Below are positions 7,688-15,837 of a DNA stretch of 64,000 nt, piece by piece. Made by a program: the position numbers and the translations under genes. The stretch is from positions 1-64,000 of the forward strand of contig WLOQ01000010.1 of assembly GCA_009699245.1 (NCBI GenBank), given 5' to 3'. Numbering within the stretch: the first letter of the stretch is position 1; the number at the start of each line of letters is the position of its first letter. This DNA is from Actinomycetota bacterium (GTDB taxonomy: Bacteria; Actinomycetota; Thermoleophilia; Solirubrobacterales; Solirubrobacteraceae). A model generated the notes under the pieces. The model ran no database searches. It was given only the letters and a program-made list of their open reading frames with translations, and was not told the origin of the DNA.

Positions 7688-9478
7688 CTAGCTCCTGCAG
7701 AGCCCGGTGTCCAGCGCGCGGCGCAGGTCACCGGATGCGTCACCGGGCGCGGTGAGCGCTCGAAAGACGACATGGCCGTCGGGGCGGATGAGAACGGCGC
7801 CGCCCTCATCGTGCCCGCGCAGCTCGGCCCAGGCACCGTCGACGTCGACCGCGTCGCCGTCCGGAGCGACCCGGTAGGCGGCGAGATCGATGCCGAACTC
7901 GGCGCCATGCGCCTTGGCGGCGTCGACCCATGCGGCGCCATCGGCGCCGGCGAGCAGCACCCAGCGGCCGCTCGGGATCAGGTGATGCGTGGCGAGGCGC
8001 TCCCCGCCGACGTTGAACCACGCGTGCGGCGCACGGTGGCCCGGGCGGGCGACCTGGACGTACTGCGTGCCGACCGGGTCATGCGGCGGGGCCGGGGTCC
8101 CGTCCGCAATGAAGCCCGCACTCTGCGCGTAGTCGTAGCCGAGGTCGATGTCGGCATGCTGGAACTCGCGGCGCAGCGTGTGCAGCATCTCCTCGAGCTG
8201 TGCGCGGCGAACCTCACCGTCGAACGTGTCCGCGAAGAGCCGGTCGAGCTGGCGGCGGTTGTGCTCCTCGGGCGCGCCGGGGAGCATCCCGAAGGCGCCA
8301 CCGACGGACAGGTGGTTGTAGAAGGAGAACGTCGCGAAGTCGACACGATCCTGCGCGACCGACTTGCGGTCGGTCTCGTAGGTGTCAAGCAGCGCGGGGG
8401 CTGCCTCGCCCTTGAGCACCGCGGCGATCTTCCAGCAGAGGTTGTGGGCGTCCTGCATGCCGGTGTTGAGACCGAGGCCGCCCATCGGCGAGTGACGATG
8501 CGCAGCGTCACCCGCGAGGAAGACGCGGCCGACCTGCCACTTGTCGATGACGCAGGACGTGATCTGCCACGGGCTCATCGTCACATTGGTGATCTCGAGG
8601 TCCGGGAGCTTGAAGAGGTCGCGCAGTTCGCGCACCGCGTCCTCCTCGGTGTAGTCCTTGAGCTCGCCGTTGGGGCCCTTCGGCATGACGAGGCCGCTGC
8701 GCCAGTGCTTGCAGTGGCGATCCCACGGCTCAGGGCCGCTCGCGACGATGCTGAAGCGGCGAACCTGGCCGGTCTCCGGCTGCGGCTGGAGGAAGAGACG
8801 GATCAGTGAGACATCCTCCTCGAGGTACGGCGAGAAGTCCGCATCGAAGATCAGCGAGACGACGTCGACCCAGGCGTCGGCGCCGACCATCTGGGCGCCG
8901 ATCTTCGGCCCGACGGTCTTGCCGGCGTCCGCCCCGATCATGTACTTCGCGCGGACCGTGTAGTCCTCGTCGGTGTCGAGGTTCTTGATCGTCGCCGTAA
9001 CGCCGTCAGCGTCCTGCTCGAAGTCGACGAGCTCATTGCGGAAGCGGACGTTGTCCTTGCCGTTGAGCTCCTCGGCGCGCTCGCGGAAGAGCGGCTCGAG
9101 CAGATGCTGCGGCGTGTTCGTCATGAGCGACGCCGTGATCTTGTTGTAGTAGTCCTCGAGGCCGCCATAGGACCAGGACGGGATGCTGTGGAGCAGCTTG
9201 TTGTCCCAGGACTCGTCACCGCCGAGACTCGTGTAGAAGCTCGTGTGCGTGAAGTTCTCCGGCGGGCAGCCGATGTCCCGCATCTCCTGCTCGATGCGCA
9301 TCTGGTGCGCGATCTCGAGCGACCGGGAGTGGATGATGTGCGCCTTGGGCACGAGCGACGTCGAAGGGTGCCGCTCGACGAGCAGCGAGTCGATGCCGAG
9401 CTCTGCAAGCAGGATGGAGGACGACAGCCCCGCTCCGCCTCCGCCGATGATCAGAACCGGCGTCTCCTGGATCTCCAT
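7688..9478 (-). CDS. FAD-dependent aromatic-ring monooxygenase (TfdB/PheA family)
   Basis: 596 aa, class A flavoprotein hydroxylase. The Rossmann GxGxxG is VLIIGGGGAGLS at residues 8-19, and the second FAD motif is VFLAGDAAHRHSPMGGLGLN near residue 310. The C-terminal ~130 residues are the thioredoxin-like extension of phenol/2,4-dichlorophenol hydroxylases, with the typical GGAVLIRPDGHVVFRA strand. Members hydroxylate phenolic or related rings with NAD(P)H and O2. A ribosome site GAGGTAGAGG precedes ATG 9478. It is divergent from an MFS exporter with an AT-rich palindrome between them, and lies 96 bases upstream of the molybdenum operon on the same strand, so it may be co-transcribed with it. 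Confidence 0.85.
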   Translation of the reverse strand: MEIQETPVLIIGGGGAGLSSSILLAELGIDSLLVERHPSTSLVPKAHIIHSRSLEIAHQMRIEQEMRDIGCPPENFTHTSFYTSLGGDESWDNKLLHSIPSWSYGGLEDYYNKITASLMTNTPQHLLEPLFRERAEELNGKDNVRFRNELVDFEQDADGVTATIKNLDTDEDYTVRAKYMIGADAGKTVGPKIGAQMVGADAWVDVVSLIFDADFSPYLEEDVSLIRLFLQPQPETGQVRRFSIVASGPEPWDRHCKHWRSGLVMPKGPNGELKDYTEEDAVRELRDLFKLPDLEITNVTMSPWQITSCVIDKWQVGRVFLAGDAAHRHSPMGGLGLNTGMQDAHNLCWKIAAVLKGEAAPALLDTYETDRKSVAQDRVDFATFSFYNHLSVGGAFGMLPGAPEEHNRRQLDRLFADTFDGEVRRAQLEEMLHTLRREFQHADIDLGYDYAQSAGFIADGTPAPPHDPVGTQYVQVARPGHRAPHAWFNVGGERLATHHLIPSGRWVLLAGADGAAWVDAAKAHGAEFGIDLAAYRVAPDGDAVDVDGAWAELRGHDEGGAVLIRPDGHVVFRALTAPGDASGDLRRALDTGLCRS

Positions 9479-9524
9479 GTACCTCTACCTCATCGCTTCC
9501 CGTGCCCAGGGGGACACGATCGAC

Positions 9525-9542
9525 TAATCATGGTCATTATTA
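9525..9542. promoter_or_regulatory. AT-rich quasi-palindromic operator between divergent genes
   Basis: TAATCAT-GGTC-ATTATTA: two 7-base arms, 6 of 7 matching, in one of the few AT-rich spots of this region. It sits 47 bases from the monooxygenase start and 60 from the MFS start. This is the size and position expected for a MarR- or TetR-type repressor site controlling both promoters. No regulator gene is adjacent. Confidence 0.45.
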
Positions 9543-9602
9543 CTACCGTATTCCCCGGGCGGGTGCCAGGACCCCCACAGCCTCCCAGGTATCATCGCCG
9601 GT

Positions 9603-10985
9603 GTGGCAGCGTCCCCCGCCAGCTCCGGTCCCGCGCTGGCTGAACCCGGGCGCACGCGGACGGGTCTCCTGCTCGGCGCGGCGCTCTCGCCGATTGCCCT
9701 GGGCGTCTCCACCACGGCGATCGCCCTCCCCGCGATCTCCGCGCACATGGGGCTCAGCCAGCCGCAAGCAGCCTGGATCCTCGCCGCGTATCTCCTCGCC
9801 CAGTCGGTCTGCGTCTCGCTGTTCGGGCGGCTCGCCGACCTGCGCGGCCTGCGCCTCACCTTCAGCGCCGCTGCGGTCCTGCTCCTCGTCGGCTCGGCGG
9901 CCTGCGCCATCTCCGGGTCGTTCGCGACGATCGTCGCCGGGCGCCTCCTCCAGGGCGCCGGCGCCGGCGCGATCACGGTGAGTCTCTTCGGCGTCGTCGG
10001 GACACGCTTCTCGCCCAGTGCCCGCCCGAAGGTCCTCGGCGCGATGACCGCGCTCGTGGGCATCGTCTCCGGCTCCGGCACCCTCATCGGCGGGGTCGTC
10101 ACCGACGCCGTGTCGTGGCGCGCGGTCGTCGCCCTCCCCGCCCTCGCGGTGCTCGTCGTCCCCGCCTGCCGCGCGCTCTGCCCCCGCACACCCGCCGCGA
10201 GCGGACGAATCGACGGCACCGGCGCGCTCCTCGTCGCCGCCATCACGGCGGTCGCCGTCGTGCTGCTCGAAAGCCCGAGCACCCACCCCGGCACGACACT
10301 GCTGATCGTGCTGCTCATCGTCGGCGCGCTCTGCTGCACGGCGCTCGTTCGACACGTGCGCCGCGTGCCGCTCGGCTTCATTCCGCTCGAGCTCGCGCGC
10401 GACCGGCGGTTCATCCGGGCGGGGCTCGCCGGGCTGTCGATCTACGGCGTCTACGTCGCGATGCTCTTCGCCGTTCCGCTCATCCTCACCGAGAGCCACG
10501 GGTGGAGCGCCAGCCGCATCGGCCTCGTGCTGCTTCCCGCCGCGATCTTCGGCGCCGCGGCTGCCTGGGTCGTCGGCGCGCTCAGCACGCGCGTCGACCC
10601 CTTCCGGATCACGGCGGTGCTCGCCGGGTTCGGCGTGATCGGCGCGCTCGTCGCTGGAATCGGCAACGGCGCGGCGGTGCCGTGCATCATCGGCCTTGCG
10701 CTCACCCTCTCGGGGGTGACGGGCGCCAATGTGTCGCTCGTCGCCCGCGTTCCGATGATGGCCGCCGCCGAGGTGCGCAGCGTCGCGACCGGCCTCTTCA
10801 CCCTCATCTTCCAGATCGGTGGGGCACTCGGATCCGCGATGGTCGCCGGACTTGACGATCCGCTCGGTGATCCGACGGCGCTCGCATGCGTGGCGATCCT
10901 GCCGCTCGCTGGGGTCTGGCTCGCGCTCTCCGCCGGGCGCGTGGGACGCGAGCGCGACGAGCTCGAGCCAGCAACCGCCTCCTGA
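9603..10985 (+). CDS. MFS transporter (DHA2 drug:H+ antiporter type)
   Basis: 460 aa, integral membrane, about 12-14 hydrophobic helices starting near residue 20 (LLLGAALSPIALGVSTTAIA). The conserved loop between helices 2 and 3 reads FGRLADLRGLRLTF, and an alternating Gly-rich motif (GRLLQGAGAGAITVSLFGV) marks helix 4-5. The predicted start is GTG 9603. It is divergent from the TfdB-like monooxygenase and shares its control region, so it may export an aromatic product or antagonise substrate toxicity. The substrate is unknown. Confidence 0.85.
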   Translation: MAASPASSGPALAEPGRTRTGLLLGAALSPIALGVSTTAIALPAISAHMGLSQPQAAWILAAYLLAQSVCVSLFGRLADLRGLRLTFSAAAVLLLVGSAACAISGSFATIVAGRLLQGAGAGAITVSLFGVVGTRFSPSARPKVLGAMTALVGIVSGSGTLIGGVVTDAVSWRAVVALPALAVLVVPACRALCPRTPAASGRIDGTGALLVAAITAVAVVLLESPSTHPGTTLLIVLLIVGALCCTALVRHVRRVPLGFIPLELARDRRFIRAGLAGLSIYGVYVAMLFAVPLILTESHGWSASRIGLVLLPAAIFGAAAAWVVGALSTRVDPFRITAVLAGFGVIGALVAGIGNGAAVPCIIGLALTLSGVTGANVSLVARVPMMAAAEVRSVATGLFTLIFQIGGALGSAMVAGLDDPLGDPTALACVAILPLAGVWLALSAGRVGRERDELEPATAS

Positions 10986-10990
10986 AACGA

Positions 10991-11018
10991 CGAGGGCCCC
11001 TCAGCTGAGGGGCCCTCG
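10991..11018. terminator. Perfect 28-bp palindrome, bidirectional terminator
   Basis: CGAGGGCCCCTCAG followed by its exact reverse complement forms a perfect stem that can close over a 4-base AGCT turn. It lies 5 bases after the plus-strand MFS stop and 23 bases before the minus-strand monooxygenase stop, in the convergent gap. Confidence 0.8.
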
Positions 11019-11041
11019 CATGCTGCGGATGGTGCTGCGGA

Positions 11042-12619
11042 CTAGGCCGGAGCCAGCGCCTTGATCTTCAGCTGACCGCGGAGGTCATCGATGATCGCGG
11101 GGAGCTCGTCGAGCGAGCGGATGCCGGCGAACACGTAGTAGTCGGGGCGCACGAGGACACCCATGACACCGTGCGTCGCGAAGTACTCCATGTACTCGGC
11201 GTCGAGCGGCTTGACGTCGCCACCGTCACCGACGTTCGCGGCCACGCAGTTGATCTGCGCGAGGAACTCGCGGTGCTCGTCGCTGAGGTCGGCGAGCGGA
11301 TCGGTACCGGCGACGATCAGCTGGAAACCCCAGCCGACGACGTCGTCGAAGCGGCCCGTGACGCCGTCCTTCTCGACCGGACCCTGCGGCCCGAGCAGAC
11401 CGGCGGGGCGATCGACCTCGCCACTCGCGCGATGCAGAATCCCGAAGTCGAGGTTCGGCATCGTGGGGGGCGGCGGCAGCTCGCCACCGCTCTTGAGGAA
11501 CGCGCTGAGCTCGTCGATGACCTTCTCATCGCGGGTGCAGGCGACCTTGCCGATCTCGACCGTGTCGACCGTGACCTTCGTCACGTGCGGACGACGCTCC
11601 TCGGTGTAGAGGTCGAGCAGGTCCTCGTCGGCCAGACCGCGCAGGACGAGGTCGAGCTTCCACGCGAGGTTGATCGAGTCACGCATGCCCGAGCATGCGC
11701 CCTGGCCCTGGAACGGCGGCATCTGATGTGCCGCATCGCCGGCGAGGAACGCCCGGCCCTGACGCCAGTTGTGCATGACCTTCGCCTCGAAGGGATAGAG
11801 GACCTGGCGGTAGATCTCCACGTCGTCCTTCGTGATGCCCCACGCGGACTCGAGGAAGTGGTAGCCCACGTCCGGGGTCAGCAGCTCGGTGTTGTCCTCG
11901 TCCGGATCGATGAGGAACTCGAAGCGCATGCGGTTGTTCCCGATCGGGATGACCGAGATCGGACGCTTCGGGTCGCAGATCGACGTCGAGGTCTCCGACG
12001 CGAACTGGTAGTCGCCCTTGCGCATGACGTCGACGCTCAGGAAGCCCTCGCGGAAGCCGTAGTCGTCCATCTCGGGCTTCATGACCTTGCGCACGATGCT
12101 GTTGGCACCGTCAGCGCCGATGAGGTACTTGGCGCGGTACTGCTTGGGATCCTCCTGCGGACCCTCATAGCGGCGCATGTTCTTCTCGACCGTGACGGTG
12201 ACGCCGTCGGCGTCCTGCTCGAAGGCCTTGAGCTCGTAGCCCTGGAACACCTGCACGCCGCGCTCACGCCCGGCCTCATCCATCGCACGCTCGACGTCCG
12301 GCTGGTACATCGACTTGCGGTTGTAGAAGCCGCTGACGCGCTTCTCCTTCTCAAAGTTCACGTCGATGAGGACGTTCCCCTCGCCGTCGACGAGGTGGTA
12401 CCACTTGACATCCGAGTGGTCGGCCAGCGCCTGGTCGACGTCGCCGGCAGCCTGAACGATGCGGCACGATTCGCCGTCGATGCTGCAGAGACGGGGCAGG
12501 CCGTACATCGTGGGCCAGCGCTCGAACACGGCGACCGAATGGCCCATGCGGGCGATCAGCGACGCAGCCGAGATGCCCGTGGGGCCGTAGCCGCTGATGA
12601 TGACGTCGAACTCCTCCAT
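11042..12619 (-). CDS. FAD-dependent monooxygenase (MhpA-like class A hydroxylase)
   Basis: 525 aa from ATG 12619, chosen because GGAGGA lies 8 bases upstream and the protein then opens directly with the flavin Rossmann motif (MEEFDVIISGYGPTGISAA). The second FAD motif is AFLAGDAAHQMPPFQGQGAC near residue 285. The C-terminal part resembles the thioredoxin-like domain of 3-(3-hydroxyphenyl)propionate hydroxylase relatives (GVLVRPDYYVFAG). It likely hydroxylates an aromatic or alicyclic acid with NADH and O2. It is divergent from the dienoyl-CoA-reductase-like gene across a 236-base gap with a large inverted repeat, so both may be co-induced. Confidence 0.85.
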   Translation of the reverse strand: MEEFDVIISGYGPTGISAASLIARMGHSVAVFERWPTMYGLPRLCSIDGESCRIVQAAGDVDQALADHSDVKWYHLVDGEGNVLIDVNFEKEKRVSGFYNRKSMYQPDVERAMDEAGRERGVQVFQGYELKAFEQDADGVTVTVEKNMRRYEGPQEDPKQYRAKYLIGADGANSIVRKVMKPEMDDYGFREGFLSVDVMRKGDYQFASETSTSICDPKRPISVIPIGNNRMRFEFLIDPDEDNTELLTPDVGYHFLESAWGITKDDVEIYRQVLYPFEAKVMHNWRQGRAFLAGDAAHQMPPFQGQGACSGMRDSINLAWKLDLVLRGLADEDLLDLYTEERRPHVTKVTVDTVEIGKVACTRDEKVIDELSAFLKSGGELPPPPTMPNLDFGILHRASGEVDRPAGLLGPQGPVEKDGVTGRFDDVVGWGFQLIVAGTDPLADLSDEHREFLAQINCVAANVGDGGDVKPLDAEYMEYFATHGVMGVLVRPDYYVFAGIRSLDELPAIIDDLRGQLKIKALAPA

Positions 12620-12691
12620 GTGAGGTCCTCCGTGGTGGTTGGAAACAGCGTGCCCGGCTGATGCCGGGTATTGCGGGCGATCATACGGGAC

Positions 12692-12727
12692 GCAGACCAT
12701 CCGCACCTGCGGATTCCTACGGTCTGC
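12692..12727. promoter_or_regulatory. Nested inverted repeat, candidate operator
   Basis: An inner repeat ATCCGCA-CC-TGCGGAT (12699-12714) is enclosed by outer arms GCAGACC (12692-12698) and GGTCTGC (12721-12727). It lies in the divergent gap between the monooxygenase (start 12619) and the OYE-like gene (start 12856). A dimeric repressor site is the simplest reading. The rest of the 236-base gap holds no gene that I can support; its right end is the GGAGGA ribosome site at 12843-12848. Confidence 0.45.
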
Positions 12728-12855
12728 CCAGGCTGGCGCGATCACCACATCCCCCGTCATCCCTGCACGAACGCGCGGCGCCGTTCATACTGCGACCCAT
12801 CGCAGCGGCCGACCCTCGTCGGCCCCGCTCGCATACGTCAACGGAGGAGAGAACA

Positions 12856-14880
12856 ATGACGAACCTCGATGCGCTGTGGCAGCCGATCACGGTCGGCGGC
12901 CTGACGATCCCCAACAGGGTCTTCGTCCCCGCACATGAGGCGTACTTCGCGGCCAACAAGGCCTTCAACCAGCAGTACGTCGACTACCTCGCCGAGCGCG
13001 CCAAGGGCGGCGCCGGCCTGGTGACGATCGGCGCGTCGGCCGTCCACCCGCGCGGCGCTGCCAACGGCCACACGCAGGCCTGGCACCCGGAGAACGTCCC
13101 CGTCTACCGCGCCCTCGCCGATGCCGTCCACGAGCACGGCGGCACCGTCTTCAGCCAGCTCTTCCACTGCGGCCACCAGGACAGCGGCCAGACCGGCTTC
13201 GACTGGGACCCGCCGATGAGCGCCTCGGCCGTCACCGGCCCGCTCTACGACCGTCAGGTCGAGGTGATGTCGCAGGACGACATCGACACGGTCATCGAGG
13301 CGTTCGCCCATTGCGCCGACCTCGTCGCCCAGGGCGGCCTCGACGGCGTCGAGCTGAGCGGCGGCCACGGCTACCTCATCGGCCAGTTCATCTCCCCGTT
13401 CACCAACCGCCGTGAGGACCAGTACGGCGGCTCGCTGGAGAACCGCTGTCGTCTGGCAATCGAGATCGCCACGGAGATCAAGCAGCGCTGCCCGGACCTG
13501 CCGCTCGGCATCCGCTTGAGCTACGACGAGTACCTCGGCGAGGTCGGCATCACGCCCGACGAGAGCGACCGCACGATCGTGATCCTCAACGACACGGGGC
13601 TCTTCGACTACTTCAACATCAGCGGCATCAACTACCACACGGTCTTCAACCTCGTCCCGCCGATGACGTCGGGGCTCGAGGGCCACATGGTCGAGAACGC
13701 GCGGCGCGCCAAGGCCGCGATCGGCGGGTCCACGCCGATCCTCGCGGCGAACGCCATCCGCACGATCGAGCAGGCCGCCGACGTGCTCAACGCGGGCGAC
13801 GCGGACATGGTCGGCCTCATGCGCGCCCACGTCGCCGATCCGGAGATTGTGCGCAAGGCCAAGGCCGGCCGCGCCGCCGAGATCCGTCCGTGTGTGCGCG
13901 CCAACCAGGGCTGCATCCGTCGCGGCAGCATGGGCAAGGGCATCGTCTGCACCGTCAACCCGGCGACCGGACGCGAGAAGGCGTGGGGCGTCGATCGCCA
14001 GGACGAGGACGGCGAGGCGCTGAACCTCGTCGTCGTCGGCGGCGGCCCCGCCGGCATGCAGGCCGCTGAGACGGCGGCGAGCCGCGGTCATCGCGTGACG
14101 CTGCTCGAGCGCTCGGGTGAGCTCGGAGGGTCGCTGCGGCTCGCCGCGGCGCTCCCGGCCCGCCACGAGTGGCTCGGCCTGATCGACCACCTCACCGGCG
14201 CGCTCGACCGCCTCGGCGTCGACGTGCGACTGAACACCGAGGCCGACGCGGACACGATCCGCAGCCTGTCGCCTGATGCCGTCGTCGTCGCCACCGGCGC
14301 GCACTTCGATCACAGCGGCAACTCGACGTTCCGCCCGGACCGCCCCGGCATTCCCGGCGCGGACCTGCCGCACGTCACCGACCCGGCCGCGGTCCTGCGC
14401 GATCCGAGCTCGGTCGGCGAGCGTGTCGTGATCGTCGACGAGCACGGCAACCATGCGGCGATGAGCCTCGCGCGCATGCTCGCCGAGTCCGGCAAGTCCG
14501 TCGAGGTCGTCACCCAGCAGCTCTACGGCGGCCAGGGCCTGACGTTCACCATGGACATCCCGTTCGTGCTCCCGGTGCTCGCGCACCTCGGCGTGACCCT
14601 GACGGCCCAGTCCTTCTGCGAGAGCATCGCGCCGGGCGAGGTGACGATCACGGACCTGTGGGGATCGAGCTCGCGCACGACGCCCGCGGACACGGTGATC
14701 CTGAACCTCAGCAAGGTCTCGGACAGCGCGCTCTTCGACACGCTCCAGGACGAGGTGTTCGACGTGCGGCGCATCGGCGATGCCCGCGTCCCGCGCGAGG
14801 TCGACGACGCGATCTACGAGGGTGAGCGCTGGGGCCGCACGATCGCGAGCCTCGCACGCCCCGCCGCAGCGACGGCGTGA
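12856..14880 (+). CDS. OYE/2,4-dienoyl-CoA reductase-type NADH:flavin oxidoreductase
   Basis: 674 aa from ATG 12856 (GGAGGA 8 bases before). The N-terminal ~340 residues are the FMN-binding TIM barrel of Old Yellow Enzyme; the C-terminal ~290 are an FAD/NAD(P) disulphide-reductase-like module with NLVVVGGGPAGMQAAETA near residue 391. The connecting 4Fe-4S motif, C-x2-C-x3-C-x11-C in FadH, reads C346-x2-A349-x3-C353-x11-C365. One ligand Cys is replaced by Ala, confirmed on the DNA (GCC 13900-13902). It probably reduces an activated C=C bond or demethylates an amine; the modified cluster makes electron flow uncertain. It is coupled to the next gene by a GTGA overlap. Confidence 0.85.
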   Translation: MTNLDALWQPITVGGLTIPNRVFVPAHEAYFAANKAFNQQYVDYLAERAKGGAGLVTIGASAVHPRGAANGHTQAWHPENVPVYRALADAVHEHGGTVFSQLFHCGHQDSGQTGFDWDPPMSASAVTGPLYDRQVEVMSQDDIDTVIEAFAHCADLVAQGGLDGVELSGGHGYLIGQFISPFTNRREDQYGGSLENRCRLAIEIATEIKQRCPDLPLGIRLSYDEYLGEVGITPDESDRTIVILNDTGLFDYFNISGINYHTVFNLVPPMTSGLEGHMVENARRAKAAIGGSTPILAANAIRTIEQAADVLNAGDADMVGLMRAHVADPEIVRKAKAGRAAEIRPCVRANQGCIRRGSMGKGIVCTVNPATGREKAWGVDRQDEDGEALNLVVVGGGPAGMQAAETAASRGHRVTLLERSGELGGSLRLAAALPARHEWLGLIDHLTGALDRLGVDVRLNTEADADTIRSLSPDAVVVATGAHFDHSGNSTFRPDRPGIPGADLPHVTDPAAVLRDPSSVGERVVIVDEHGNHAAMSLARMLAESGKSVEVVTQQLYGGQGLTFTMDIPFVLPVLAHLGVTLTAQSFCESIAPGEVTITDLWGSSSRTTPADTVILNLSKVSDSALFDTLQDEVFDVRRIGDARVPREVDDAIYEGERWGRTIASLARPAAATA

Positions 14881-15818
14881 CGCGAGCCACCGCTGCCCGC
14901 CTCGTCGAGCCGGGTCGGCCCCTGGACATCCAGGAGGTCGACCTGGCCGATCCGGCCGCGGGTGAGGTCCTCGTCGAGCTCACCCACGCCGGCGTCAACC
15001 CGTTCGACCGGTACAACGCTGCGGGGCTCGTGCTCCCGGACGGCCCCCTGCCGCGGACGATCGGCGGTGAGGCCACCGGCACGCTCGACGGGCGTGCGGT
15101 GCTCGTCGTCGGCGGGCCGACGGGCCTCGGCCTGACGAGCGACGGCACCTGGGCGACGGCGGTCGTCACCCCGGCCGAGACCGTGCTTCCCCTCCCCGAC
15201 GGCGTCGACCCGGTCGCCGCCGCAACCCTCGGCGTCGCCGGACAGACCGCGTGGCAGGCCGTCCACAGCGTCGGGCTCGTGACCTCCGCCGACCGCGTGG
15301 TCGTGCTCGGCGCTTCCGGCGGCGTCGGCGGGATCGCCGTCGCGCTGGCCGCGCAGACGGGCGCGGAGGTCTGGGGCCAGACGACGAACCCCGAGAACGC
15401 CGAGCTCATTCGCGAGAGCGGCGCACACCATGTGCTCGTTGGCGGCCCGGAGGCCCTCGATGCGGTCAAGCCCACCGTGGCCTTCGATGCCCTCGGCGGG
15501 GCCTATACCGGCGCGCTCGTCGAGCGCCTGCGGCCGGGCGGACGGCTCGTCTCCTACGGGACGTCGACGGGTGCCCGCGTCGAGCTGAACATGCAGTCCG
15601 TCTATCGCAAGGGCCTGTCGCTGCTCGGCTACGCGAGCCTGCACTTCGCGCCCGAAGAGCGCGAGGCGGCGCTCCTCGGCCTGCTCGACGCGCTCGCGAC
15701 CGGCGCGCTCAAGGTGCGGATCGCAGGGGTCCTGCCGCTGGCCGAGGCCCAGCAGGCCCTCGACCTGCTCGCGCAGCGCGCGATGGTCGGAAAGCTCGTG
15801 CTGGACCTGCGGGCCTGA
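14877..15818 (+). CDS. Zinc-independent quinone oxidoreductase (MDR superfamily)
   Basis: 313 aa, medium-chain dehydrogenase/reductase of the QOR subgroup. The GroES-like N-terminal domain (GVNPFDRYNAAG, GGEATGTLDG) is followed by a Rossmann domain with VVVLGASGGVGGIAVALAA near residue 141. The structural-zinc cysteine cluster of alcohol dehydrogenases is absent, as in QOR. Start GTG 14877 overlaps the upstream stop (GTGA), which indicates translational coupling with the OYE-like reductase. The likely role is NADPH reduction of an enone or quinone intermediate of the same pathway (inference). Confidence 0.85.
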   Translation: MTRATAARLVEPGRPLDIQEVDLADPAAGEVLVELTHAGVNPFDRYNAAGLVLPDGPLPRTIGGEATGTLDGRAVLVVGGPTGLGLTSDGTWATAVVTPAETVLPLPDGVDPVAAATLGVAGQTAWQAVHSVGLVTSADRVVVLGASGGVGGIAVALAAQTGAEVWGQTTNPENAELIRESGAHHVLVGGPEALDAVKPTVAFDALGGAYTGALVERLRPGGRLVSYGTSTGARVELNMQSVYRKGLSLLGYASLHFAPEEREAALLGLLDALATGALKVRIAGVLPLAEAQQALDLLAQRAMVGKLVLDLRA

Positions 15819-15832
15819 CGGCTCTGGCCCGC
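15809..15832. terminator. Weak hairpin between convergent genes
   Basis: A 7-bp stem GCGGGCC/GGCCCGC (15809-15815 with 15826-15832) overlaps the end of the quinone oxidoreductase. It sits 5 bases before the convergent acyl-CoA dehydrogenase stop. It is weaker than other terminators in the window. Confidence 0.4.
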
Positions 15833-15837
15833 CCGCG

